Positions 1 through 6,916 are shown, counted from the stretch's first letter. The stretch: 9,302 nucleotides of DNA from Helicobacteraceae bacterium (GCA_027081565.1 JALWKG010000384.1:1-9302); one strand, 5' to 3'. Notes: a model not told the origin generated them from the letters alone. Numbers and translations: made by a program.

Positions 1-296
1 ATCAAGATAACGGTTGGTGGATTTGCAGCAAATACAAAGCCTTTGTTCCCTTCAACATTCAATATGGCACTGAGACTCTCACGCATAGCATCTAAAAATT
101 GATCTTTACCGATACCGGCAAGTTTAGTTTTGTGTTCTACTTCCGCGATAAGACCACGGACCACACCATGATGAACATCTGCTTTAAGTAGAGACTTTTT
201 AAGTTCAGTCAGTGCTTTTTTCAGTGCTTTTTCATCATCCTTAAAACGGATCTTTTTAATGGCCGATGTAAACGAGTCAGTTAATGTTTCAAACAT
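1..296 (-). CDS. ffh: Signal recognition particle protein Ffh, N-terminal fragment (cut by window edge)
   Basis: Only the first 98 codons are present; the gene runs off the left edge. The protein starts MFETLTDSFTSAIKKIR and continues through the helical N domain (about residues 1-90) to ANPPTVIL, which in Ffh comes directly before the GTPase P-loop. Ffh is the SRP54-type GTPase that binds 4.5S RNA and signal peptides of nascent membrane proteins and delivers ribosomes to FtsY at the membrane. The ATG at 296 has a GGAG Shine-Dalgarno (302-305) five bases upstream. FtsY has a similar NG region, but the protein begins directly with the N domain and lacks the acidic A domain of many FtsY proteins, which favours Ffh. 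The gene has its own leader and a TATAAT element, so it need not be cotranscribed with the gene upstream. Confidence 0.9.
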   Translation of the reverse strand, partial: MFETLTDSFTSAIKKIRFKDDEKALKKALTELKKSLLKADVHHGVVRGLIAEVEHKTKLAGIGKDQFLDAMRESLSAILNVEGNKGFVFAANPPTVIL

Positions 297-436
297 ATCT
301 TCTCCAGGTAGGCCAACTGGCCCAATAAAGTGTTGTGCTGTATCTTATTACAAGCATATAAAATTAGCGGATTATAACTAAATATTTCTTTGTAAAAGGC
401 GACTAATACACCTAGAAAGGGAAGTGGACTCTCTAC
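297..436 (-). promoter_or_regulatory. Leader and probable promoter of ffh
   Basis: The 140-base gap between the 691-residue gene and ffh is AT-rich and holds a consensus TATAAT on the minus strand at 376-371, about 75 bases before the ffh start. No good -35 box lies at normal spacing; a TTTACA at 396-391 is only 14 bases away. Weak -35 boxes are common for the vegetative sigma factor of Campylobacterota. Just before the Shine-Dalgarno lies a short inverted repeat, GGCCA-AC-TGGCC (311-322), which could form a small hairpin in the leader. No convincing terminator for the upstream gene is seen: the ACTCT/AGAGT repeat at its stop codon lacks a U-tract. Confidence 0.5.
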
Positions 437-2512
437 TTAGAGTGGCTTCGTCTGAAGATAGGCTTCAATCTCTTTTTTGACATCTTCCAACTCTGGTTGG
501 TACTGATTCACTAAGAGCATTAAGTCCTTCGCTTTACCTTTGGTAATCGCGGCATGAATCTGTGCTGCGATGCTTGAAAGCCTTAACGCTCCGATGTTAG
601 CACTCACCCCTTTGATATCAAGACACATCTTCTGGACTCCACTCAGATCATCTTTGACCAAAGCTGCATTCATTTTCTGTGCAGAGTCCCCATACATCTT
701 CATAAACTCTTTTAAAATATCACTATAAAGTACCTCATCATAACTTGCCATCTCATAGCCATTACGTGCTGCCAAAGAAACACTATTAATATAGCCTGCT
801 TTAGGTCTCACCTTCTCTTGCAACACACTCGCACTCTGGTCTGTACCAAGGTAGTGTCTAAAGAAGATGTTCAGATTACTTCCATCTATAGGTTTTTTGA
901 GATATTGGTCTACACCTGGTGCCACCTCTACCGGTGTCATCTTAGCCATGACAATGATGGGAACACCTTTATAACGACGCATAGCTCTTACTTTTTCTGT
1001 TAATGAGATCTTAGCTTCATCATTAAGTTCCTCACCAATAAGTACCAGATCAAAGGTCGGCATCTTTTCTAACATCCACAGACCCTCTTGTGCTGTTTTG
1101 GCCATACTGATATTTATACCAGAAGACCTTAAGAGTTTTAAAAATGCTTTCTGGGTTGTTCGCTCACTCTCTATACAAAGCACCCGTCTTCCTTCATAGA
1201 CCTGAAAGAGGGTAGTGTCAAAATTAGAGACACCTTCTTGTATACCTTGTGCCTCATCACTGCTGTTTTCAAAAGCTATGATCGTGTTGAAAACATTTTG
1301 AATGGTAACAGGCTTCACCAAGAGTTGGTCCACTGCCCCATAAGGCATCTCATAAGAGACCACATCTTTAGCACTTAAAAGAGCAACCACATTACTCTTT
1401 TCTGCCCTTTTTATCGCGCGTATCTTTTCTAAAACAGAGAGCGTTAAAGCACCTTTATCTATCACTGTCGTATGATAAGCTGTGATCACATCAACATTAC
1501 TCTCAAAATCACTGTTTTGCAGTATGCTCACCTCATTTTGAAAATACTCATACATATTTTTAATTGATTTGGCCAAGACTGTGTTGTCATTGACGATCAA
1601 GATCTTATGCCCGATCATAGTACGTGAGGGCAGATGGTAATAGCGTTTTTCATCTGGATCAGAAGCTTTTAGATGTAGTTCTATTTGAAAAGAGACCTCG
1701 TTAATAGAACTGAGAGTAGCTTTCACATCTCCTTCCATCATCTTGGAAAGTTGTTTTGCAATATAAAACTCTATCTGCATGCTTTCATCAACACCATCCC
1801 CAGAGAACGGGACAAAAAGCTGACTTTCATCACTAAGTGCCTCAAGATGCATACCATTAATAGCCAAATAAAGAGTGACTGACGCGCCATCCTTATGACA
1901 CTTAACCTCCAACACCAACTGAGATGTTACTGCATTGTGAATAACATTTGAGATAATATGAAAAAGTAACAATCTTATATGAGACTTGTCTCCTGTTAGT
2001 TTAGGAGGGATGTCTGCAGCGATGTCAAAAACAAGCTCTACTCCAGTTCGAGCCATCTGTGATCGCAGACTGATAGAGAGTTCATTAAAGAGTGTGTTAA
2101 GGCTAAAGGGCACCACCTCGAGCTCTATTTTTCCTGCCTTGACTCTCAAGAAATCCACAAAGCCCACGCTCAGATCCATAAAAGCCTCTTCTGCTAATGA
2201 GTCTTCTTGTGCCTTTTGTAAAAGATAGGCCTCCAACTCTTGTTGTAGAAGCGAGTTTTTTCCCTGAGTACTTTCCTTAGGAAGTGTGACGTCTAAATGC
2301 CCCTCTTCTTCTACTGAGCTTTGAAACGCAAGTAGACTCTCTCTGTCTAAAGCGATCTGCGCTACTTGTAGGCGTAGTTGCGAGATCTCCTTAAGTAGTT
2401 CACGATTGCGTAAAAAAAAGAGACCCGCTATAAATAGTGCGCTGCTCAGAAGCAAGGCAACCGCACTTTCTCCAAGACTCAAACCTATATATTCAAGTAA
2501 AAGTGCATTCAC
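437..2512 (-). CDS. Membrane-anchored degenerate hybrid histidine kinase: kinase core remnant, two receivers, HPt
   Basis: This 691-residue protein has one N-terminal membrane segment (about 13-34), a coiled linker, a remnant of the second DHp helix (about 105-150), a GHKL ATPase fold (about 150-282), REC1 (301-415), REC2 (441-556) and an HPt-like bundle (575-690). The H-box is not recognisable. The GHKL domain keeps the N-box Asn189 and the VPF motif (234-236), but the first glycine box is missing and GLGL reads QIEF (246-249). REC1 looks intact: Asp309 with Asn308, phospho-Asp352, Ser380 and Lys400. REC2 keeps Glu448, Glu450 and Lys540 but has Gly493 at the phosphorylation site. In the HPt motif, normally AHxLKG, the residues are CLDIKG, so His is Leu631. 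It is therefore unlikely to be an active kinase. It starts with GTG five bases after the stop of its upstream paralogue and is probably translationally coupled. The function is unknown; a sensory or scaffold role is inferred. Confidence 0.85.
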   Translation of the reverse strand: MNALLLEYIGLSLGESAVALLLSSALFIAGLFFLRNRELLKEISQLRLQVAQIALDRESLLAFQSSVEEEGHLDVTLPKESTQGKNSLLQQELEAYLLQKAQEDSLAEEAFMDLSVGFVDFLRVKAGKIELEVVPFSLNTLFNELSISLRSQMARTGVELVFDIAADIPPKLTGDKSHIRLLLFHIISNVIHNAVTSQLVLEVKCHKDGASVTLYLAINGMHLEALSDESQLFVPFSGDGVDESMQIEFYIAKQLSKMMEGDVKATLSSINEVSFQIELHLKASDPDEKRYYHLPSRTMIGHKILIVNDNTVLAKSIKNMYEYFQNEVSILQNSDFESNVDVITAYHTTVIDKGALTLSVLEKIRAIKRAEKSNVVALLSAKDVVSYEMPYGAVDQLLVKPVTIQNVFNTIIAFENSSDEAQGIQEGVSNFDTTLFQVYEGRRVLCIESERTTQKAFLKLLRSSGINISMAKTAQEGLWMLEKMPTFDLVLIGEELNDEAKISLTEKVRAMRRYKGVPIIVMAKMTPVEVAPGVDQYLKKPIDGSNLNIFFRHYLGTDQSASVLQEKVRPKAGYINSVSLAARNGYEMASYDEVLYSDILKEFMKMYGDSAQKMNAALVKDDLSGVQKMCLDIKGVSANIGALRLSSIAAQIHAAITKGKAKDLMLLVNQYQPELEDVKKEIEAYLQTKPL

Positions 2513-2517
2513 CTTCT

Positions 2518-3768
2518 CTATTCCTGATAGAGAGATACAAGGAGATCAAAAACTTTCTGTACAGTGACAGGCTTCGTCAATTCACCATCTAAAACTGCCA
2601 ATGTTGTTGGATCACTGTGTTCATAGCCTTCGTTACGGTTCAAAGAAACAGCTTTAATACTGCGCTCAGACTTAATACTTTGAAGCTTTTCGTTAAGTTT
2701 TTTGGCATAAAAACGCTCTTGTATAACCACAATATCATAATCATCCAACATCTCAATCGCCAAAAAGAGCTCTTTTGAAGAGAGGACATCCACACTGTTT
2801 TTAAAGTACTCAAACATCTTTTTAACCGCAACTGCAGACTCATGATGATCATCCACAATCAAAACGCTATGGTTAATCATCGTCGTCGATGGGAGACGAT
2901 AATGACGTAACTCATTAGGGTTTGGCATATAGACTTTGACATTAATGACAAAGGCACTGTCATTTTCACCCACACGTTCAAAAGTAATATCTCCATGCAT
3001 CAACTCTGCATAGCACTTTGCAATATAAAGTTCGAGTGAACTTTGGATCTTGTTTTTGATAAATGGTGTAAAGATGTCGAGTTTGTCCTCTTCATAGTTA
3101 TCAACACTGTAAGGGATATAAAACTCTAAGTGTAAGGCATTATCACCAAGGTTCAAACGTCTGATCTTGAGTTCGATCATGTAAGAGCTGGTCTGAAGGA
3201 CTACGTTTTTAATCATGTTCAGAAGGATCTCTTCAAGACGTGCTTCATCTCCAATGATCTTAGGAGGTACATTGGCATCAATGTCAAAAACGATCTCGAA
3301 ATTACGCTCTTCATTTAACTTGTGAACCTGATCCATCACGTTGTTAAGTACCGTATTCAGATCGAAAGAACCGGTTTGCATCGCAATACGCCCCTTTTGC
3401 AGCTCAAGGTAACAACGAAACAGTGGCATCATCATCGCGCGTTTATCTTCATGGACGCTATACTCATACAGAAGTGCTTCTGTCTCTGCAATAATCGGGT
3501 CGGCTGCTTCTTTCTTCTCTTCTTCAAGCACTTTTCGCTTCTTTTTTACAGGTTCATCTTCCTCTTCTACAAAAGGCTTTACTGTACGCTTGGGAGGTTT
3601 CGGTGCCATGGCTTGGATCTTTGACATAGCAAAAGGCATAATGATCAATAAAATAATCACCACACCAAGTATCTTCATGATCAAGAGGTTCTGTTCTACT
3701 TGTGCGTTTTCTGTGGCCCACAAAAAAGTTGATAGTAACAAGGCAGTCATTGCAAAAAGGTGTTGCAT
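2518..3768 (-). CDS. Membrane-anchored pseudo-histidine kinase with inactive receiver, paralogue of the next gene
   Basis: The product has 416 residues from the ATG at 3768. An in-frame GTG at 3774 would add two residues and is the numbering used here; the GGAA Shine-Dalgarno (3778-3775) abuts that GTG but sits six bases before the ATG, which is preferred. A signal-peptide-like hydrophobic start (about 6-20) is followed by a membrane segment (about 30-50), a highly charged linker rich in Lys, Glu and Pro (58-92), a DHp-like helix without an H-box, a GHKL fold (about 158-282) and one receiver (301-418). The GHKL domain keeps Asn190 and the TPF motif, but GLGL reads SLEL (246-249). The receiver keeps Asp308, Asp309, Ser377 and Lys401 but has Gln352 in place of the phospho-Asp. 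Shared motifs such as YIAK, LPS-TMI and KPVT mark it as a paralogue of the 691-residue protein downstream. It is first in a two-gene unit with its own -10 element. Catalysis is unlikely; the role is unknown. Confidence 0.85.
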   Translation of the reverse strand: MQHLFAMTALLLSTFLWATENAQVEQNLLIMKILGVVIILLIIMPFAMSKIQAMAPKPPKRTVKPFVEEEDEPVKKKRKVLEEEKKEAADPIIAETEALLYEYSVHEDKRAMMMPLFRCYLELQKGRIAMQTGSFDLNTVLNNVMDQVHKLNEERNFEIVFDIDANVPPKIIGDEARLEEILLNMIKNVVLQTSSYMIELKIRRLNLGDNALHLEFYIPYSVDNYEEDKLDIFTPFIKNKIQSSLELYIAKCYAELMHGDITFERVGENDSAFVINVKVYMPNPNELRHYRLPSTTMINHSVLIVDDHHESAVAVKKMFEYFKNSVDVLSSKELFLAIEMLDDYDIVVIQERFYAKKLNEKLQSIKSERSIKAVSLNRNEGYEHSDPTTLAVLDGELTKPVTVQKVFDLLVSLYQE

Positions 3769-3774
3769 AGGCAC

Positions 3775-3778
3775 TTCC
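3775..3778 (-). promoter_or_regulatory. Shine-Dalgarno that decides the start of the 416-residue pseudokinase
   Basis: The minus strand reads GGAA at 3778-3775. It touches the GTG at 3774 but lies six bases before the ATG at 3768, so the ATG is the better start. Confidence 0.6.
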
Positions 3779-3800
3779 GATAACGTAATTTAATAACAAT

Positions 3801-3809
3801 ATTATCATA
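3801..3809 (-). promoter_or_regulatory. Probable -10 element for the pseudokinase pair
   Basis: The minus strand reads TATGATAAT, giving two overlapping -10-like hexamers (TATGAT and GATAAT). An A-tract lies just upstream and the start codon is about 33 bases downstream. No consensus -35 is visible. Together with the terminator-like hairpin just upstream at 3838-3858, this suggests that the pair is transcribed separately from the rluA-type gene. Confidence 0.45.
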
Positions 3810-3837
3810 CACTTTTTTTAATAGACTTAAGCCTATC

Positions 3838-3858
3838 ATAAAAAGAGGGCAATAGCCC
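3838..3858 (-). terminator. Possible intrinsic terminator ending the six-gene cluster
   Basis: On the minus strand GGGC-TATT-GCCC (3858-3847) is followed by TCTTTTTAT. The stem has only four base pairs, all GC, so it is a weak but well-placed terminator about 110 bases after the stop of the rluA-type gene. The same palindrome could also form at the 5' end of a + strand transcript. Confidence 0.4.
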
Positions 3859-3940
3859 ATAGTGTTGCTATTACGCTACCAATTAAACAGCTCTTGAAAC
3901 CTAAGCTGCTTTATTGATGGCGTACAATGTGTAAGAGGAG

Positions 3941-3970
3941 AGCACCGCATCTACCACGGTGCTTTTATTT
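3941..3970 (+). terminator. Rho-independent terminator facing the + strand
   Basis: A perfect 7-base-pair stem, AGCACCG (3941-3947) with CGGTGCT (3957-3963), closes a nine-base loop and runs into TTTTATTT on the + strand. On the minus strand the same hairpin is followed by CTCCTCTTAC, so it is not U-rich in that direction. No + strand coding gene ends here, and its T-tract overlaps the stop codon of the minus-strand rluA-type gene. Confidence 0.6.
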
Positions 3971-4895
3971 ATGAAGAGTAGTGTGCAAAGATCTTAGGTT
4001 CATCTGCCACAAAGGTGTGACCCATAAGTTCTACTTTACGGGCATGTAACATCACACGTTTGGCACGGCGACCACCATACTGCTCATCTCCGGCTATAGG
4101 AAAGCCAACCGAACGCAAGTGACATCTGATCTGATGGGTACGTCCTTCACGGATCACCACTTTGACCTTAGAGTATTTTCCAACCACCTCTACCGGAGTC
4201 ACTGTAGAGTGTGCCGGTTTTCCCTTAGTCGAGATCTTGGAAAAAGCCTTGTTGTGTCGCTTTTCCGTCAAAATCGGTTTGTCGATCTCGATCTCTTCGA
4301 TGAACTGTCCTTCTACCCAAGCGGTATACTCTTTATAGACCTTGTTACGTTTAAATTCACCTATAGCTTTGATACGATAATCTTCATCTTTCACCAAGAT
4401 CAAGACACCACTGGTCTCACGGTCCAAACGGTGTAAAAGTTGGGCATCTGGGTATTGACGCTCGACCTCATCTGTATTTAAAAAAGCTGGTTTGTCAACA
4501 ACCAAAAGGTCAGCGTCTTCATAGATGATCTTAGCCTTGGCGATCTCTTGAACATTAAAAGTCGTCTTTACAGGAAGTTCTCCACGTGCCACCGTTACTT
4601 TACGGTTAGCCACATAGACCAGACCACGATCGATCAGGGCTTTGGCTTGAGAGTTTGAAATAGACTCCTGTATGGCTAAAAGCTTATATGCCTTTTCCAT
4701 CTCTCCACTGCTACGCGTAGTAGTACCACCCTCTTGCATGTAAATATCATCTTCTACTGTCACACGTTTTTTACTTTTAGGGGCTCTTTTAGCATCTGCC
4801 TTAGCAAAAGCTTTGGCTCTCACCTTCGCTTTACCCTCATCTTTTTTATTTTTAGCACGCTGTTCTGATGCTCTTCTTTTTTTACTATAATCCAA
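3969..4895 (-). CDS. RluA-family RNA pseudouridine synthase with S4 domain and long basic N-terminal extension
   Basis: This 308-residue protein converts specific uridines in rRNA or tRNA to pseudouridine. After a Lys/Arg/Ala-rich extension (about 1-45) come an S4 RNA-binding domain (about 66-110) and the synthase domain (about 120-305). The catalytic motif is HRLDRETSG with Asp158 as nucleophile, followed by the conserved RTHQIRCHL (252-260). The start is TTG at 4895, supported by AAGGAAA at 4907-4901 with normal spacing. Without the extension the next methionines are at 53 and 67. The target base cannot be read from the sequence. It lies 33 bases after waaA; H. pylori has the same order (HP0957-HP0956, from memory). 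It is the last gene of the cluster. Confidence 0.9.
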   Translation of the reverse strand: MDYSKKRRASEQRAKNKKDEGKAKVRAKAFAKADAKRAPKSKKRVTVEDDIYMQEGGTTTRSSGEMEKAYKLLAIQESISNSQAKALIDRGLVYVANRKVTVARGELPVKTTFNVQEIAKAKIIYEDADLLVVDKPAFLNTDEVERQYPDAQLLHRLDRETSGVLILVKDEDYRIKAIGEFKRNKVYKEYTAWVEGQFIEEIEIDKPILTEKRHNKAFSKISTKGKPAHSTVTPVEVVGKYSKVKVVIREGRTHQIRCHLRSVGFPIAGDEQYGGRRAKRVMLHARKVELMGHTFVADEPKIFAHYSS

Positions 4896-4928
4896 AATTG
4901 TTTCCTTATATCTTCTGTTTTACACCAA

Positions 4929-6089
4929 TTATTGGTGATTTAAATACCTAATTATACTCTCTAAATCGATCTTTTCATCAACATAGGATTTTTCCATTGA
5001 CGTCGTCTTCTTCAGAGCTTCCAAGAGCGTATCGTTAGGAATCTCTTGTACATTATGTACATATTTTAAAAGCTCTTGCTGCATAAAAGCATATTGTCCT
5101 GTGATGATCTTACATCCAAAGTGGGCAGGTTCCAGCGGGTTATGGCCCCCCACATCTTCTCTAAAAGCACCACCTAATATCGCTACATCACTAATAGCAT
5201 AGATGTTGTTAAGCTCACCCATAGCATCAACTAAAATGATGTCCGTGCTAAGGTTTTGAGTCTCACTCCAGCGAGAGCAGGTGACCTCTTCGCCACACAA
5301 ATTCTCAAGCAGTCGATACACAGTATCAAAACGCTCTGGATGCCGTGGTACCACGATCAACTTGGCATGGTGCTCAAGCCTATATTCTAAAAATGCCTCA
5401 AGTATGAGTTCCTCTTCATCTTCATGGGTACTTGCTGCCACGATAGTCTCAACCATCGGTTTTTTGTAATCTCTGGTATGCACAACTTCTTGTGCCAGTT
5501 TGATATTACCAACCACTTCAATATGCTTTGCACCCAAGGCTGCAAAACGTTTTTTGTCTGCCTCACTTTGACAAAAGAGCTTGTCCACACGATCGAACAT
5601 TCTTTTGTAGAGCCAACGTACCTTCATATATTTTGGAAAACTTCGCTCTGTCATGCGAGCATTAAGCAGTACCACCTTGGCACCCCGAGCACGAGCAACA
5701 GCAAAAAGAAGGTACCAAAACTCCGCCTCAAGTACTACTAAAAACTGATGCTTTTTTACCCAAAATGGCAGCAGTGACTCAAAAGGCAGGTATCGCACTT
5801 CTGCCTTATACTTCTCCGCTTCTCCATGGCCAGTCTGTGTAATTGTAGAGATCGAGATATCACGACCTTCCAACTGCTCTAAAAGAGGTTTCAGTGCACG
5901 AGCTTCGCCCAGAGAGCAGACGTGGAACCAGAGGTCGTTTTTTTGGAATCTGCTGTTTCTTTTTAGAAAAAACCGGGCAGGAATAGCCTCTCTATATTTC
6001 TTTTTAAATGATAAAAGCAGTAAAAAGGGGATCGCTGCGACATGGAGCGCTGCAGCTAAAGAGAAGTACAGAAGTGTAAAAGGTTTCAC
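4929..6089 (-). CDS. waaA: 3-deoxy-D-manno-octulosonic acid (Kdo) transferase
   Basis: This GT30 enzyme (386 residues, slightly short for the family) transfers Kdo from CMP-Kdo to the lipid A precursor at the cytoplasmic face of the inner membrane, the first step of LPS inner core assembly. A hydrophobic N-terminal anchor (about 5-27) is followed by the family motif FHVCSLGEA, with the predicted catalytic base Glu62. EAEFW (121-125) follows, and the C-terminal nucleotide-sugar half carries GGHNPLEPA (314-322). The start is GTG at 6089 behind GAGGTG with five-base spacing. It sits 28 bases after the zinc-ribbon gene, so the two are probably cotranscribed. The sequence does not tell whether the enzyme adds one or two Kdo residues. 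Confidence 0.95.
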   Translation of the reverse strand: MKPFTLLYFSLAAALHVAAIPFLLLLSFKKKYREAIPARFFLKRNSRFQKNDLWFHVCSLGEARALKPLLEQLEGRDISISTITQTGHGEAEKYKAEVRYLPFESLLPFWVKKHQFLVVLEAEFWYLLFAVARARGAKVVLLNARMTERSFPKYMKVRWLYKRMFDRVDKLFCQSEADKKRFAALGAKHIEVVGNIKLAQEVVHTRDYKKPMVETIVAASTHEDEEELILEAFLEYRLEHHAKLIVVPRHPERFDTVYRLLENLCGEEVTCSRWSETQNLSTDIILVDAMGELNNIYAISDVAILGGAFREDVGGHNPLEPAHFGCKIITGQYAFMQQELLKYVHNVQEIPNDTLLEALKKTTSMEKSYVDEKIDLESIIRYLNHQ

Positions 6090-6117
6090 ATTAACACCTC
6101 TTTTTGTCTGAAGGTGA

Positions 6118-6843
6118 TTATGCTTCAGCAGCCTCAGTAGAAGGCTCTATGTAAAGGATACGACCACAGTGTGGACAGTTAGTAATCTCTTCACCTTTGA
6201 TCACTTCAGCATAGACCTTGTCATTGATGACCATATAACATCCCATACAAGCTTGGTTTTTAACTTCCACTGCAGTTGTGTTTTTAGCCCAGCGACGAAT
6301 CTTCTGATAAAACGAAAGACCTTTTTGGTTCATCTGAGAGACCAATTTCTCTTTGGCTTCGAAAACTTCTTGACGCTGTTTGTTGATCACAGCCAACTTA
6401 GCATCTACCTCTTCTTTTACAGTAGAAAGTGTTGCATCGATCTCTTCCATCTGTGCTTGAAGTTCTGCGATCTTCGCTTGCTTGTTCTCGATCACTTTTT
6501 CAAGACGTTCGATCTCTTCGTTTGCAAAAGCGACCTGCTCTTTGGCGATCTCTTCTTCAAGCTGCAGTGACTTCATCTCACGTTCGGTCTTAACATCGCC
6601 ACTTTTTTTGCTGTTCTCTTCTAACTTAGCAGAAAGTTCTGCAATATGAAGTTCATTTTTCTGTTTTTTGATCTGCTCAGCTTTTGACTCTTCATCAAGT
6701 GTAGCGATCTCCGTCATCAAGTTCTCTTTTTTAGCCAATACTGCTTCGTACTTAATATTTGCTTCTTCGATCTGTGGTTCAAATGCGTCGATCTCTTTGT
6801 CAACTTTAGAGAGGTCAATAAGTTGTTGTAGGTGCTTGTTCAA
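6118..6843 (-). CDS. flgZ: Coiled-coil C4 zinc-ribbon protein, FlgZ (HP0958) type
   Basis: This 241-residue protein is almost entirely charged coiled coil (about 1-175, probably a helical hairpin) followed by a zinc ribbon with Cys199, Cys202, Cys223 and Cys226 (C-x2-C and CPHC). This is the architecture of the CT398/DUF164 family and of H. pylori HP0958, reported there to stabilise RpoN and to act on flaA mRNA. The order Nif3-like / this gene / waaA / RluA-type matches HP0959-HP0956 as I recall it. A flagellar or RNA-binding role here is inferred from that relationship, since no flagellar gene is in the window. The start is TTG at 6843 with AAGGA at 6854-6850. A terminator-like hairpin and a second inverted repeat lie in the 74-base leader, suggesting its expression is tuned separately from nif3. 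Confidence 0.8.
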   Translation of the reverse strand: MNKHLQQLIDLSKVDKEIDAFEPQIEEANIKYEAVLAKKENLMTEIATLDEESKAEQIKKQKNELHIAELSAKLEENSKKSGDVKTEREMKSLQLEEEIAKEQVAFANEEIERLEKVIENKQAKIAELQAQMEEIDATLSTVKEEVDAKLAVINKQRQEVFEAKEKLVSQMNQKGLSFYQKIRRWAKNTTAVEVKNQACMGCYMVINDKVYAEVIKGEEITNCPHCGRILYIEPSTEAAEA

Positions 6844-6861
6844 TCTTTTTCCTTAAAATGC

Positions 6862-6876
6862 GCAGTTAATCACTGC
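6862..6876 (-). repeat. Inverted repeat before the flgZ-type ribosome binding site
   Basis: GCAGT and ACTGC (6862-6866 and 6872-6876) form a perfect 5-base-pair stem with a five-base loop. The stem ends eight bases before the AAGGA of the zinc-ribbon gene. It could be a leader hairpin or a small operator; it has no T-tract of its own in the minus direction. Confidence 0.35.
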
Positions 6877-6916
6877 AAAAAAGTGGGTAAGAGTCCCTTT
6901 AATAGGGCACTGCCCA
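6877..6916 (-). terminator. Terminator or attenuator between nif3 and the flgZ-type gene
   Basis: Directly after the nif3 stop codon the minus strand can fold TGGG/CCCA, AGT/ACT and CCCT/AGGG (about 11 pairs with one bulge and one internal loop), followed by C and six T (6882-6877). An alternative small hairpin GGGC-AGT-GCCC (6915-6905) would compete with it. No obvious promoter lies in the remaining 33 bases before the next gene, so partial read-through (attenuation) is more plausible than full termination. Confidence 0.5.

Larger units (their letters stand above)
3834..3970 (+). ncRNA. Candidate small RNA unit on the + strand (TATCAT -10 to rho-independent terminator)
   Basis: The 194-base spacer between the rluA-type gene and the pseudokinase pair has no coding gene but ends with a good + strand terminator. 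A -10-like TATCAT at 3834-3839 could start an RNA near 3846. That RNA would be about 120 bases long and begin with the hairpin GGGC-AATA-GCCC. An internal stem CAGCT/AGCTG (3888-3908) and the terminal hairpin would follow. No known RNA family (tRNA, 6S, SRP RNA, tmRNA, RNase P RNA) was recognised. The alternative is that the hairpins only protect or end the mRNA of the rluA-type gene. This is a hypothesis based on signal layout alone. Confidence 0.25.

Noticed and set aside
391..396. TTTACA as a -35 box for ffh
   Set aside because: Only 14 bases separate it from the TATAAT element, shorter than the usual 16-18.
421..441. ACTCT/AGAGT inverted repeat at the stop codon of the 691-residue gene as a terminator
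   Set aside because: The stem has only five pairs and is followed by a C-rich stretch rather than a U-tract.
437..2512. Possibility that the 691-residue gene is a decaying pseudogene
   Set aside because: The frame is uninterrupted, domain lengths are normal, and hydrophobic patterns and REC1 active-site residues are kept. Decay would be expected to bring stops or frameshifts over 2 kb.
3322..3808. Open frames on both strands over the 5' half of the upstream pseudokinase gene (for example 3322-3624 + and 3554-3808 -)
   Set aside because: They overlap a well-supported gene with clear domains, lack ribosome binding sites and give low-complexity proteins rich in Cys, Phe and Leu.
3874..3888. 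Minus-strand stretch GTTTAATTGGTAGCG resembling a tRNA D-arm
   Set aside because: No matching acceptor stem, anticodon arm or T-loop (GGTTCRA) is found at the right distances, so it is not called as a tRNA or tRNA remnant.
6169..6570. Open frame of 133 codons on the + strand
   Set aside because: It is the antisense shadow of the coiled-coil coding sequence of the zinc-ribbon gene; its Phe/Leu-rich product mirrors Glu/Lys codons and no homologous motif is seen.
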